DNA from: Blasia pusilla
Lineage: Eukaryota > Marchantiophyta > Marchantiopsida > Blasiales
Direction of reading: 5' to 3'
Assembly: GCA_050084515.1 (NCBI GenBank)
Contig: CM114274.1
Location: 19,468,001-19,532,000 of the forward strand
DNA: 64,000 bases
Below, piece by piece: positions 46,165 through 56,669 of the stretch (positions are counted from its first letter, which is position 1; each line of letters begins with the position of its first letter). A program made the position numbers and the translations under genes. Below the pieces are notes generated by a model. It saw only the letters and a program-made list of their open reading frames with translations. It was not told the origin of the DNA and searched no databases.

Positions 46165-46600
46165 GTGAACTCTCTAACAAGTTCTCTTTTTTCAATACAA
46201 AATTATGATGTACACTCTCCATTCTCTCACGACAGGTATCACAAATGGAAGTGCCGAGGCAATCACTTCTTCGTAACATCGGACCCCAAAATTCCTAACT
46301 ATAAAATCCCTATAGACTATTTTACGCTTGTACACGAGGAAGATAGCACAACTAGTGTTAAACCCTACTTGAGCAGGCCTATTGACATCCATGGATCACT
46401 ATATAAGGACATACAAAGTACAATCCCATGTCCTTCCATATGTGACGATATGAAGGATTACTGGAGTTGGAGATTGCATGACTCGGTTCATGAACGCCTC
46501 CCCAAAGTGATAAACTAAATACCGAGTGAACCAGTGCCTATCTACAAAGAGTACCTTGACATGGTATGGATTGAGGAAAGGAAAGTCGGGCACAACTCAT
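46165..46600 (+). pseudogene. Unidentified plus-strand coding relic
   Basis: A 117-codon frame (KWKCRGNHFFVTSDPKIPNY, FTLVHEEDSTTSVKPYLSRP, CDDMKDYWSWRLHDSVHERL) continues in the same frame past a single stop at 46,516 with SEPVPIYKEYLDMVWIEERK. The continuity suggests a real gene with one nonsense mutation. I do not recognise the family. Confidence 0.4.
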
Positions 46601-46639
46601 GCTCCGCCCCTATCCATGCTTGCCAAACATTCTCTACTC

Positions 46640-47560
46640 TCCTCAAGAATGGGTTTTGGCGGAGTTATTCTCCCAAGAGGGGTAATCCACTCTCATTGGG
46701 AAAGTAACAAGCCAAAACATCCGCTATTTCAGTATGACTAAACTCCTCTAAGGTGACAAACCTCTCATCTCCACACACACACACACACACCACACTCTAG
46801 AAATCTCTCGAAGGTTAGACTATGGTCAAGTTACTCTCCCAAGAGGGGTGATCCACTCTCATTGGAAGAGCAAGCAATCCCAAAGCCATACACTCAAGAG
46901 AGACGCGAGAGACTCAAGATGTGGAATAGAAGGTGCTGAACCCTTGAAGGTCCCTCCTCTTTATATACTCACAAGGGATCCACAAGAGTACAAAATAGAG
47001 CTTATCTTATCTTGTGCCACATGGCTTCCTCTCAAGGCTTAGCCAATCACATTTTGACACAAGTAGATTTCCTCTTATCTCTTCTAAAATATCCTCTTTT
47101 ACCCACATGATATTTTTCAAATTATCCCAACTAACCTAGCCACCAACCAAGACTACTTTTTCTTTTTATTAAAGCAACTACTTTAATTTTATAAAGTCAT
47201 CTTTTATTTATTACCTCCTTTTCCTAAAGTTGGGCCCGCATAAAAGAGGCACCATAAAGAGGTTTAAACATAAGAATCTCCTTTTTCTAAGCCAATTTAC
47301 TTAATACTAATGAAACTCTATCTAACACTTAATGACGAAGGAGTTTACACACTAGTTGATTTTACTATACGACAACGGTCCCATGTAACATGATTTGAAT
47401 CCTAACGCTTTCCTCGACAATAAATCTTGTATGCTCTGCAAGGTGACACCCATCCAGTATCGATATGTGCTCCGTCCTTGGAAACCACTAAATCCCAACT
47501 CCAAAACGCTTCAGTCAAGATGGGTCGGATAAATCTTTGAACTTACTCGTCATCGTCCGA
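46640..47560. other. Short direct repeat, CA tract and AT-rich sequence; no gene
   Basis: A 40-bp motif (TTCTCCCAAGAGGGGTAATC, then CACTCTCATTGG) at about 46,658-46,697 recurs at about 46,832-46,870. A short CA microsatellite is at about 46,772-46,791. 47,050-47,560 is AT-rich and empty. Confidence 0.6.
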
Positions 47561-47563
47561 TAG

Positions 47564-48054
47564 TTATTTCAGAATTATTGTTGGCTTTGCCCTCCCAATT
47601 TTTGGAATAGTAGGAATTGAAGATGGTGTCACTATCAATGGTGGCTTTGGAATTGGAGCAGTTGGCTTTGGAGGAAAGTTGTATACTCCCACTAGCCTCT
47701 CGTGATCCGCCATTGCCTCTTTGCAAAGGTCAAAAAGTTCTGACCTTCCCTCAAGGTAGAGAATGTTTGTACCACTATGCCAATCGCCTTTTATACTCGC
47801 CCCTGATAGGCCCACTAAGTCAAAGATCAAGTCACCCGGCCTCGAGCACAACTCTATGAGTGTTTGCATCAAGGCAGTTGACTTCTCCCTTCCTCTAAGT
47901 AAGGGGGTCTCTTCCTGCATGAAAATTCCCGGAGGGAATGGTAGAGACTATCTAAGTTGTACCCATTGGAGCATGGATCCACTAGATCCGGGATCTGGAA
48001 CACCTGGAAGTTGTGCTCGGGCCTTACAAAGCAGTTGATAGATGAGTGGTCCAT
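47564..48054 (-). pseudogene. Gene B: beta-class DNA methyltransferase-like C-terminal exon
   Basis: Two frames joined by a frameshift. The 48,054-47,869 part reads FQIPDLVDPCSNGYNLDSLY. The 47,920-47,564 part continues GREKSTALMQTLIELCSRPG, GDLIFDLVGLSGASI and YLEGRSELFDLCKEAMADHE. The EK-LM-LIE-C-S-PGDLI-D-G-SG pattern is the SAM-binding half of N6-adenine/N4-cytosine methyltransferases of the beta class, in which the D-P-P-Y half comes first. The matching D-P-P-Y half is in the neighbouring exon. The Pro-rich tail (FPPKPTAPIPKPPLIVTPSS) follows. The fold assignment is by eye only. Confidence 0.6.
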
Positions 48055-48655
48055 CTGTGAACAAGTAGGTAGAAAATAATTTCAGCAAAAAGAAAAATGT
48101 TATAGACCGTTGGTCTACTCTCCATAAAGAGACATAATTTGCAACCGTCAAGATCCAACGGGTTGCTCATTTGGCTAAACAGAAGAGCAACCTGTTGGAG
48201 TCCGACGGGTTACTTTTCAACCTGTCCTACTAGTCCCTAGTGATTACCAACCCGTCTGAACTTGGCCTATAGGCATGACAGAACAACAACCTGTTGGAGT
48301 CCGACGGGTTGCTTTACAACTCTAAGAGGATTCTTTGGCTATGAGCAATCCGTCGGAAGCCGACAGGTTGCTCATTTTGCTGGACAAAACCGCCACCTGT
48401 CGGAGTCCGATGGTTGGCTTACAACTTAATCGAATTGTTCAAAGTTGATAAGTTGGTGAATTTGCAACCCGTCGCTTTCAGACGGATTGCATCATTGCAG
48501 ACACAAGTGCAAAAGGAATTCTACTTGCAACCCGTCTGGTTCCTAAGGTGAATTTGCAACCTATTGGGATCCGACGGGTTGTATTTCCAAACAATCTCAA
48601 TTCGTTCAAAAACTGCACTTACCCGGACTTGATTCGTCGCCGATCTGAGTGGATA
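48055..48655. repeat. Palindrome cluster 2 (putative intron of gene B)
   Basis: Roughly eight copies of the palindrome with arms CAACCCGTCGGA / TCCGACGGGTTG, most with one or two substitutions, fill the gap between the two methyltransferase-like exons. Confidence 0.85.
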
Positions 48656-49030
48656 CTAGTTTTTTATGACCCACAATTGCGCCGTCCTCCACTTCAATGA
48701 CCTCTTGAGGCACTGAAGGTTGAAGAGCTCATCTTTGCTCCCTCCAGTAAGGACCAAGAAACAACCCCTGTCATTGAGATACGCATTAGCAAAAGAAAAC
48801 AACAGAGCGATATGGTCATAGGAAAGCGGGACATTCCAGTCTAGGAAAGTGTAAGATAGATTTTTGTCCCACAAGCAAAACCCATAAGGGAAATATGCAA
48901 TGAGGAGGTCCACCGCCACCTCCTCAACAACCCCATGCACCGTTGAGGGGGCGTGCCCATTTCGAAGGAGTTTTCGCCCTAGCGCGGTGAATTTCCCGAT
49001 GGCAGGGGTCGACTCTTGAGAGCTGAAACT
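48656..49030 (-). pseudogene. Gene B: methyltransferase-like exon with degenerate DPPY
   Basis: The frame reads VVEEVAVDLLIAYFPYGFCL, NVPLSYDHIALLFSFANAYL and NDRGCFLVLTGGSKDELFNL. In amino-methyltransferases this place holds D-L-I-x-D-P-P-Y-G, and the flanking W-D...DHI and G-x-F-L pattern also fits. Here the motif reads AYFPYG, so the catalytic Asp-Pro is lost. Upstream sequence (49,030-48,940) is Pro-rich and probably still coding. Confidence 0.6.
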
Positions 49031-49228
49031 CTATAGTTCATCAACAAGATGAGTTAGGTGAAGAAGGACATTTTTTGTGGTGGTTGTTTCCCTATGCCTG
49101 CCTAAGGATGATGGAGTGTATTCCATATCCTTATCTCCTCCCTCGGACGAAGTAGGCACCTCTCGCTTTCGCTTCTCCCGAGTGTGTTGTCGGCTTGTTG
49201 GAGTCTCCATTACCTCAAATTTCATGAT
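49031..49228 (-). pseudogene. Gene B exon left of the Gypsy-2 insertion
   Basis: The frame reads KFEVMETPTSRQHTREKRKR and EVPTSSEGGDKDMEYTPSSL, a charged linker with a basic cluster. On the other side of Gypsy-2 the frame ends SSSKKTPMESL, so Gypsy-2 has split the gene. Confidence 0.55.
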
Positions 49229-49740
49229 TGTTAGGATAGATCGGTGGGATCTAGTAGAGCGTCTGCACGAGTAGTGGAGGACAGGCCCAAGAGGTCGAGG
49301 ATGACCCGTTGAGGCCCCGGGAAACCTTAGAGAGCAGGTTTCCCCTTCGTTTTGGCTCATTTGGAGCCATATAGAGAAACTTATTATTTTTGGTGAGTTT
49401 CTATATTGGTGATAGTTGACTTTCCACTTTGGAAAGCGGCCCTTGACCCGCTAGAGTAGGTCAAGAGCCAAGGAGGTGACCTTCGAGCATAGGTTACCGT
49501 TGAGAGGGCTTGGGAGAGGGAAGGGGTATACCTCCAAGAGAGAGAGAGCTTGAGAGCTCATTCTCTCTTTGTTGAACCTCTAGGCATGAGGCGGCGGAGA
49601 TATGATCTTGCTTGCCTTATGTGTGTAACCCAACCCTCTCATTAGGAGAGTGGGTTTGGTTTGACATGAGAGAGAGTGCATACCTTTGAGAGCTATGGAG
49701 TGAGATGGTGTAGAGAGAGATTGGATCTTACTTTACAAAG
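49229..49740 (+). repeat. Gypsy-2 segment A
   Basis: Similar to A1 and A2 of Gypsy-1 (reverse complement), with landmarks CTAGTAGAGCG, CAGGTTTCCCCTTCG, GGGTATACC, TGGGTTTGGTTTGACATGAG and AGATTGGATCTTACTTT. It passes straight into leader C. Confidence 0.9.
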
Positions 49741-51376
49741 AGAGAATGAGAGAATGAGAGAGCTTAATGGGGGAGCTCGCTAATCACTCACTATTTTTGC
49801 AGGTTCAGGACCATGTTTCCCATTCAGCGGCTCATGGGAGTGCTCACTAGAGCAAGGGCTGCTTTGATTGTTCTTTGCATTTGCCGATTTTTTGTGTGGA
49901 AGAGTGGCGTGCGGAAGCGCTGCCCAATTTCTAATAGGGATTGATTATAGGGGCAGGTTGCCCCATTCCGGCACTCTTGAGAGCACCATGTAGCTTGCTG
50001 ATTTGTATTTTTACATGTTTTATAATTTTTTTGGGAGAAATCAGGGCGGAAGTACTGCCAAATTTTGTGTAGGAGAAAGAGACATTGGGCTTTACAACAA
50101 TCCCCATCAGTTTTTACTGGAATGTTTGATTCTAAATATTTTTTAACACTGTTGTAGATCGTGAAGCTATGCATGTTGTGCAATAAAAAGTGCGCAATTT
50201 GAGTTGCAAGCAAAAAGTTATGGTCAATCTTGCAAAACTGCCATTGCTAGGCAATTTTTAGGGTTAAATTGTTCAAACCCTAAACCAGCCGCCATGCCGA
50301 CGGCGGCCGTCACCGTCACCATCAATGGTCCACCGTTTGTTGTCCATCCTTTGGTTGCTTTTGCCGCCATTATGGAGTGGAGGGTCTTCCACGATGTTTT
50401 TTGATTCTCTGACTTGCGTCGCCACCACGTACTTTCTTTTGGCTGCCACTATCATCACAGTTTCGTCATCAACCAGTGATGGCAGATAACCTCCGATTAT
50501 GGTGTTTGAGTTTTGATTTCATGCTGCTATGTTATGATTGGTAGCCATTTGACGACGATCAAGTACCGTGCCGTGATGTCCGTAGCCGCAACGCGCCGCC
50601 GATTGCTGCGCCGTGTCGCTCGTGGCCGCACCGCACCATCTCGATTGCGGAACTCCTCCTTCACTAAGGAGCAAAGCATGTGAATTGCTGATTGAGGAGG
50701 ATATGCCGCCGAGTGCTGCAACCCATGCCCGAATGCCGTGCTCTTTGTAGCCATTCCGTGCCGCCAGTGCCGCACACGACCACTCGACCTGCACCGCACA
50801 TCAAGGAGGTTGAGCAACATCAGTACGAGAGGAGTACAACTTGCTGATTGGAGGAGTTGTCTTCATGACTGAGTTGGGATGGAGATTTGAAATTGTTGAG
50901 GAGTGACATCGACATGTGTTCACGTTACTCATTCTGGTCCTTTACCCTACACGTGTGAGGAATTATGGGATTTGGGTAGTTTATTTGGGGATATTGGGTT
51001 GTGTGGATGTTGAGAGCATGATTTATGTATGTGGTTTAGGAGACATAGACTTGTGTGGGATGTCTGGAGTTGAGGATAGGTTGTCAATGAGATGATAGCC
51101 TGGTCGATTTGCCGCACCACGCTGGGTGTTGCCGCACGTTACACGTGTCGAGGAGGGAGAGTGTAGATCGAGTGCCGCATGTTTGGGATGAGTGATTGAG
51201 GGATTACTTGTGAGGTTGAGAGTGATTGGGTGAGAGGGGCACGAGGGTCATCACGGCGTTTGTTCGGGACTTTGAGAGGCGAGGTGGTGAACCCGAGAGT
51301 AGCTCTAGAGGTTTTACGCGGAGTGGCGCGAGGTTTCCGAGGGTCTCCATGTGAGTGACCACCTCGACCTCCTTCT
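49741..51376 (+). other. Gypsy-2 leader (segment C)
   Basis: This is non-coding sequence matching the Gypsy-1 leader in the opposite orientation. No other gene was recognised. Confidence 0.65.
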
Positions 51377-52153
51377 GTGTCATTGTCAGATGAGGGGGAG
51401 GATGTAGAGGAGTTTGTGAGCATATCATCAGACATTATGAGTGGTCCTACCGGTTGGGCGTACGAGATGGATGACCGGGATAGAGGACCGCCTAGGTTTT
51501 CAGGTGCAGTAGGCACGATTGAGTTGCACGATTTAATATCAGAGTTTAGGAGTTGGTGCGACTCCCAGCGGGCAAGGAACTCTAGAGAGTTCAACCCATT
51601 TACAGCATGGAATGGTATGTTCTAGCATTTAGAAGGGGCGCCCATGGACGATTACCATGACTTCTCTCAGAGATATGCATTGTTTTGGAGAGTGATGCCT
51701 ATGGCGTTCGAGAACTTGGCGATTGCGCAATGTCAGGATATATCGAGGTATGCGACTATTCATGGTAGTGGTTATCGACCAAATTTCCATAGGTTTCATC
51801 AAGGAGATTATGTCTACTTGCAGCAAATGGCAACGACGACGTTGGATGTGACTATAGGGCGCACTATCTTGAGAGTGCGTGACGTTTTGCCATCCGGTGT
51901 TCTCTTGCGGCAGGGACGCGATGGTATGGTATGGAAGGACCATGTGCGTAATTGTGCGCCATGTCACCTTCCTAACATTGATGGTATAATAGATCCGAGC
52001 TCAGGCTTGCGTTGTATGTTGTGTGGTTCTGCTCGTGGTGCGGCCACGATGCTAGTTTGTGATGGATGTTCAAGAGGTTGGCATATGGCATGCCCGACGC
52101 CACCTCTCAGTAGGATTCCTTGGGGACGATGGATGTGTTCCAGATGTACATAG
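51377..52153 (+). CDS. Gypsy-2 gag-integrase tail-PHD coding remnant
   Basis: Two frames separated by one stop (TAG at 51,626). The first, 51,377-51,625, is the gag N-terminus (LSDEGEDVEEFVSISSDIMS, EFRSWCDSQRARNSREFNPF). The second, 51,644-52,153, begins with gag MDDYHDFSQRYA and, at the deletion point near 51,683, switches to the integrase tail WRVMPMAFENLAIAQCQDIS, FHRFHQGDYVYLQQM and RTILRVRDVLPSGVLLRQGR. It ends in a full PHD finger: CMLCGSARGAATMLVCDGC, RGWHMACPTPPLSRIPWGR, WMCSRC. All eight zinc ligands (C4-H-C3) are present. PHD fingers of this type bind histone H3 tails. In an integrase tail this would play the targeting role that chromodomains play in chromoviruses (inference). The 170-codon second frame is uninterrupted. 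Confidence 0.85.
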
Positions 52154-52329
52154 AGGAGATACTAGGTAGATTTCGATTCCAACTTTTTTTCTATGACATG
52201 GATGATAGGAAGGTGACTAACGATGGGGCCACATGAGCACACGGCCTTTTTTCTCTTAGCGTCCTAGAGATGTATGTCGTGGTTGGTAGGGATAGATGGT
52301 TATCTGGAGTTAGAGGGACCTAACCACCA

Positions 52330-52459
52330 CCTAGGGGGGCGATTGGAGATATTGTCGTACTTCTCGCCTCTGTGTATGGATGCCATGAGTTAGCATGGGA
52401 TCGTGTGTGTGTTCGATGACAACGATGTATGTTGTGTAGCGATGTGTATACGCACGACA
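52330..52459 (+). repeat. Gypsy-2 segment B
   Basis: Matches B1/B2 of Gypsy-1: GGAGATATTGTCGTACTTC, CCATGAGTTAGCATGGGATC, then GTGTAGCGATGTGTATACGC. It is preceded by a G-rich tract (CTAGGGGGGCG) that could be the polypurine tract. Confidence 0.82.
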
Positions 52460-53841
52460 GAGACTCCATAGGAGTTTTCTTTGATGAGGACCTAGTCCGG
52501 CCCTCTCGCCCCTCTCTCCTGGATGACTCCGCCTCTCGCCTTGAAGACTCAACCTCTTTTCTCGAAGACTCGGCCTCGGAATTCCTTGATCCCCTCACCT
52601 TGGCTTTCAAACCCGCTGTGGATTTGTCTTTGGCGGTGACGACCTTTGCCACCAACTCCGCTGTCTCAAGGGCTTGCTCCTCCGCATCTCCTTCAAAAAA
52701 TTCGTCACGCTTCACGAAGTTTGGAATGTTGTCCCTACGAGCGACCATTGCATCATAGACCACGCGTAGATTTTTGTCTAATGTGCTCTGGGTAGTTGAA
52801 GTCCAACCAGATTGGACAATTTGTTACCTCCCAGTCAGACATGCCCTGTCCCATCTCCATGTCGTACATGGAGAATCCCTCTCCATCAGGCGGAGAAGCC
52901 CACAATTGCAGGTTGCCAGAAATTTGCGGCAGGTACCTGCATTCACACAATTGATAAGGTACATGTACACCATCCGCTGGGAAGCTCTTCGTCAAGATGA
53001 CTCAGCCGCTTGGTCCTAAAGATCTCGCTTCTTCTTTGCAAAATCCCATTTTTTGGCGTCTATTTCCTCGTCCAAGTCTGCATGAGGGAGGATGTGATTC
53101 TTGAACAACATCCAGAATCCTAGGTTTTTTGTCTGCTTATCTTTGATGTCATCAAGCCATAGTTTAAAATCTTCTGCAACCTCTAGGTTTGCTTCCTCTG
53201 AAATTGGCTCAATCTTCTTCAGCTCCACTTGTAGACCCATGATCATGGACTTCTCGAGAAGACGCAACGCGTCCCACAATGACCATTCCCGTAGCCAATG
53301 GGAGATCACTAGATCTGAAACTCCCAAAGGGTGGTGTGTCTCCTGCTTGTGTGCCTCAGTGCCCTCGAGACTGATTTTCATCAGTCAAATTTGCCTAAAC
53401 TTGGATATGCCAAACATCGCAAATCTGTGCACGCAGTCTAGAGACACTTTCTCTCCGATCTTGTGAATCTTTGTCTCTCTTCCGCAGGCGCTTGATTATC
53501 GCCTTCAGCTCCTTGTAAAACTCCGGGCCAAGTTTGGGGTTGAGAATTGCAAGGTAACACTGCATCTTGCTTGCAATGTACTTTGTAGCTATAGATATGG
53601 CAGTCTGAATAAATTTTTCCCGCTTCGACGCGGACACGTTCTCCTTTCGCTCCAGTTCCAACGTAGCACTCTTCTTGGTGGCGTGGAGCTTGGACCAACA
53701 GAGGATTATGACGGGTGCATCTTGGGAAATGAAGGTATTTGCCCAGGTCTTCTTCTTTATTTGAGCTCCCTTTGCCAACATCTCATCTATCGGATCCTCA
53801 CCCAGGAATCCCTTGTACTCTCCCGGGTGCGTAGTAAGCAC
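52460..53841 (-). pseudogene. Gene B middle exons, unidentified
   Basis: Minus-strand frames from right to left are: 53,841-53,395 (GEYKGFLGEDPIDEMLAKGA, LERKENVSASKREKFIQTAI, YKELKAIIKRLRKRDKDSQD), 53,381-53,016 (HPLGVSDLVISHWLREWSLW, LWDDIKDKQTKNLG-type helices), and about 52,995-52,460, with VVYDAMVARRDNIPNFVKRD followed by a highly charged Ser/Glu/Arg repeat tail that ends in SSSKKTPMES at the Gypsy-2 insertion. They look like one charged, helical protein. No known domain was recognised. Confidence 0.5.
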
Positions 53842-53899
53842 CTTCTTGACCCTGTCGCAATCCTAGATCCAATGGTGGGTGACGTTCCCCTCACATGCA

Positions 53900-54960
53900 A
53901 TCCTGCAAATCCAAACACAAGGTAAGAATACTGCAACCTATTGCGTTCCATCTGGTTGCACCAGAGAGTGCAACCTGTTGGACTGTGATGGGTTGCAACA
54001 CTCTTGGGAGATGTCAAGGATGCCCAATCCGTCGGAGTCCGATGGGTTGCGACAATCGCTTTGACTTGCAGTCTCTTCGGCAAAAAATGTATTTCCTGCA
54101 ACCTCTCAGACTCTGACAAGTCAAAATTGTGTCAACCCATCAATGTCCAAAAGGTAACACATAGATAAGTGTTGCAACCCTCGAAGTCCGACGAGTTGCA
54201 AAAAATACATTTTTTTCTCGAAGAGAGTGCAAGTGAAAGCGATTGTTGCAACCCGTCGGACTCAAATGGATTGGGCATCCTTGAAATTTCCCGAGAGTGT
54301 TGCAACCCATCGGAGTCTGATGGGTTGTACTCTCTGTTCGTGACTCTCAGGTGCAACCGGAGAATAACTCCTATTCCTTGGTTCCAACCCGTTGGACTCC
54401 GACGGGTTGTAGAATGACTTCCATTCCGAGACTGGTTTTCGGATAAAAACTGCCCATATCAACCCGTTGGAGTCTGACGGGTTGCGCAATGGCCATGTAA
54501 AGCTGGAATTGGACGCCTAAAAGCAAGCTCTTGAACTCCGACCACGTGCCCTGGGGGGGAGAATGTAACCCGTCGGAGTCCGACAGGTTGCTTTCAGCCA
54601 AAAGTATCCAAAAAATAGCGGACAGTCTAGCAACTCGTCGGACTCTGACAAGTTACTTTTAGGCGTCCGGTGATTTCTAACCCCTCATTGTGCAACTCGT
54701 CGGAGTCCGACGGATTGGAGAACAAATAAATCATGCAGTCATTTTTCAACCGGTCGATGTTCGACTGGTTTCAGTATCCCGGATTAATCTGGTGTGCTTG
54801 GCCTCCAAGCAACCTATCGAACTCTGACGGTTTGCTTGACTATGACCTTAACCTCAAAGAAGATGGGGGCAAGAGACTCAAATCATTCCTGCCCATCTTC
54901 AAGCTTTCCAATTATGTAACCCGTCGGACTCCAACGGGTTGAAGCAATCAATCTTTAAGG
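53900..54960. repeat. Palindrome cluster 3
   Basis: About thirteen copies of the palindrome in about 1 kb, spaced 50-100 bp, between exons of gene B. Near-perfect examples lie at about 54,387-54,412, 54,461-54,485 and 54,565-54,592. One (about 54,301-54,326) has CCCATC opposite GATGGG, so the stem pairs although both arms differ from the consensus. Confidence 0.9.
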
Positions 54961-55135
54961 ATGAGGAAACTTACATATTCATCGCATGCATTGCCATTTC
55001 CACCGCTGCCATGTGATGAGGAAATGGATGGAGCACAATTGCCCTCACGCAAAAATGCACCTCCAATTAATTTGGGTGCTCCTATGCAAGCTGCGTCCAC
55101 GCCATGTACCTTTGGTTCCCATCCCCGATGAAGAA

Positions 55136-55492
55136 TTAGAGGTTCCGCATCCAGAAAAATTGGGTTCCTTCAATCGCTCTTCTGAACTCATGGTCTCTCA
55201 TCCTCCAGAATCTGTCCAACGCCTCGAAGTCCTCTTCCGTCACCAGAGCTTGGGTTCCATATTCATCGTAAGGCTGAACATAGAACGGAGGGAAGCTGTC
55301 AACGTAGGTTTCTGTCGCTGCCGAATGTTTCAGCTTTGCAATATCCTCCTCCGACTGAATTTCGCGGACGTACTCTATTTTCTGCAGTCGACATAGTGGA
55401 ATTCTTGGGGACTCTTGGCCCTCCATCAGTGCCATCTTCTTAACAAGCTGCCATAATGGGAACAAAGTCAATAAAATATTGTATTTTGCCAA
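55136..55492 (-). pseudogene. Gene B second coding segment, unidentified
   Basis: The frame reads CRLQKIEYVREIQSEEDIAK, AATETYVDSFPPFYVQPYDE and EDFEALDRFWRMRDHEFRRA. It lies between the N-terminal exon and palindrome cluster 3. No domain was recognised. Confidence 0.45.
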
Positions 55493-55511
55493 TGTATTAC
55501 ATAATGAGCTT

Positions 55512-56172
55512 TCACATAACCCGAATTCTTCTTACCCGCTCAAAGATTGGGTCGGTGTCCAGGCCCGCCAACTGCTTTGGGGCAGGAGCTGACAAGTCCA
55601 CGGGAAACTCATCGATCTGATAAAGGTCAATTTCTTCCACCGCGCTCAATGGCGATGAAGACTCTTCTCCTGCTTCTTCAGAGATGTCCACCATCTCCAC
55701 ACTTGCTGTCCCCCTGACCTCATCGTCCATTACTTGAAGATTGGCCATTTCCTCACTTGATTTCAGATTCATGGTATCCCCACCTCATTAGAGACATTTC
55801 CTGCATCTCAACACTGTCTGTTGGACGAGGAGGGCTTTCTTCAATGGCGATTTCCTTTTCTCTTCAAGCTTTCGCCAATTCTGCTCTCCTGATGGAGGCG
55901 TCAAGACGCTTCTTCTCGCGTCTCTCGTCTGCGACTATTTTCTTCAAGGCCTTTGATGCCTCAGCCTCGGCGTTTTGCTTTGCGAGCTCCTCTAGAGCAA
56001 GTTTTGCCAGAACCTCATGCCTATGCATAACTACTTCGCTTTCGCGCTCCTCTATTTCTTGTTGCCTTATCTCATTCGCCGAGCAAGGACCAGGAGATGG
56101 TGACGTAGGAGTCCTAATGGACTTGGGAGTGATGCTCCCTACCTTCGTTGCTTGTATTTTCTTCCTTGTCAT
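55512..56172 (-). pseudogene. Gene B N-terminal exon (copy 1)
   Basis: It starts at an ATG at 56,172 (MTRKKIQATKVGSITPKSIR), a basic N-terminus followed by a long charged coiled coil (ANEIRQQEIEERESEVVMHR, LALEELAKQNAEAEASKALK, IVADERREKKRLDASIRRAE). A TGA after LAKA breaks it, and the inverted copy at 62,766 has a Gln codon there, so this is a simple point mutation. The 55,772-55,512 frame continues with an acidic region (GTASVEMVDISEEAGEESSS, IDEFPVDLSAPAPKQLAGLD). I do not recognise the family. Confidence 0.6.
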
Positions 56173-56494
56173 GGTGCACGTTGGGTCAGTTTTTCCTCCT
56201 CGACAGTGTTATCTGCTCATGTGCACAACAGATCCCTCGAAGCTTTGATGGAGTGCCTAAACCCAACTCTCCAAGCGTTGTGTGGTGAAGCGCCGTGACC
56301 TTCAAGTAGATGGACTTGCCGAAATTGAACCCTCAAAGCGTCGGATGCTGGATCATTGTAACTTTCTTTGAAGGGGTCAATGTAACCGACTTGGCTAGCG
56401 GAGAAGGTAAGCTCAACTGCTGGTGGGAAGAGCACCTGAAATTGCTGGTGGGAAGAGCACCTGAAAATGAAAAAGGGAAATAAGCAAAATCTCA

Positions 56495-56660
56495 TACTTT
56501 TATACTTTTCAAGCGGTTGAGCTTACCGTTGGGTCATTGGAACCGTTGTACCGTTGGCTACGTCGGCCGTTATGGAACTTTGCATGTGGGAAACGTGCAA
56601 CTCGTCCCCCTCGTCAGACGTGCAACCCATTGGAGACCGACGGGTTGCACACTTTCCTTG
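56495..56660 (-). promoter_or_regulatory. Gene B promoter (copy 1)
   Basis: On the minus strand there is a TATAAAAG box at about 56,497-56,504, about 325 bp before the ATG, preceded by AACG-rich sequence (CCAATGACCCAACGGTAAGC). A palindrome lies at about 56,622-56,648, roughly 120 bp upstream of the TATA box. The whole arrangement is repeated in the inverted copy near 62.4 kb. Confidence 0.6.
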
Positions 56661-56669
56661 TCTTGGGGT

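Larger units (their letters stand above)
49229..52459 (+). mobile_element. Gypsy-2: internally deleted relative of Gypsy-1
   Basis: A plus-strand element of 3.2 kb that starts TGTTAGGATAGATCGG and ends GTATACGCACGACA. The order is segment A (49,229-49,740), leader C, the start of gag, then directly the integrase tail with a PHD finger, then segment B (52,330-52,459). About 6.3 kb corresponding to the rest of gag, protease, methyltransferase, RT, RNase H and most of the integrase is missing. There is no second A segment, and I see no target duplication. It sits inside gene B. Confidence 0.88.

Noticed and set aside
53900-54960. Regularly spaced repeats as a CRISPR array
   Set aside because: The spacing is irregular, the palindromes vary, spacers are not of constant length, no cas genes are present and the DNA is eukaryotic.
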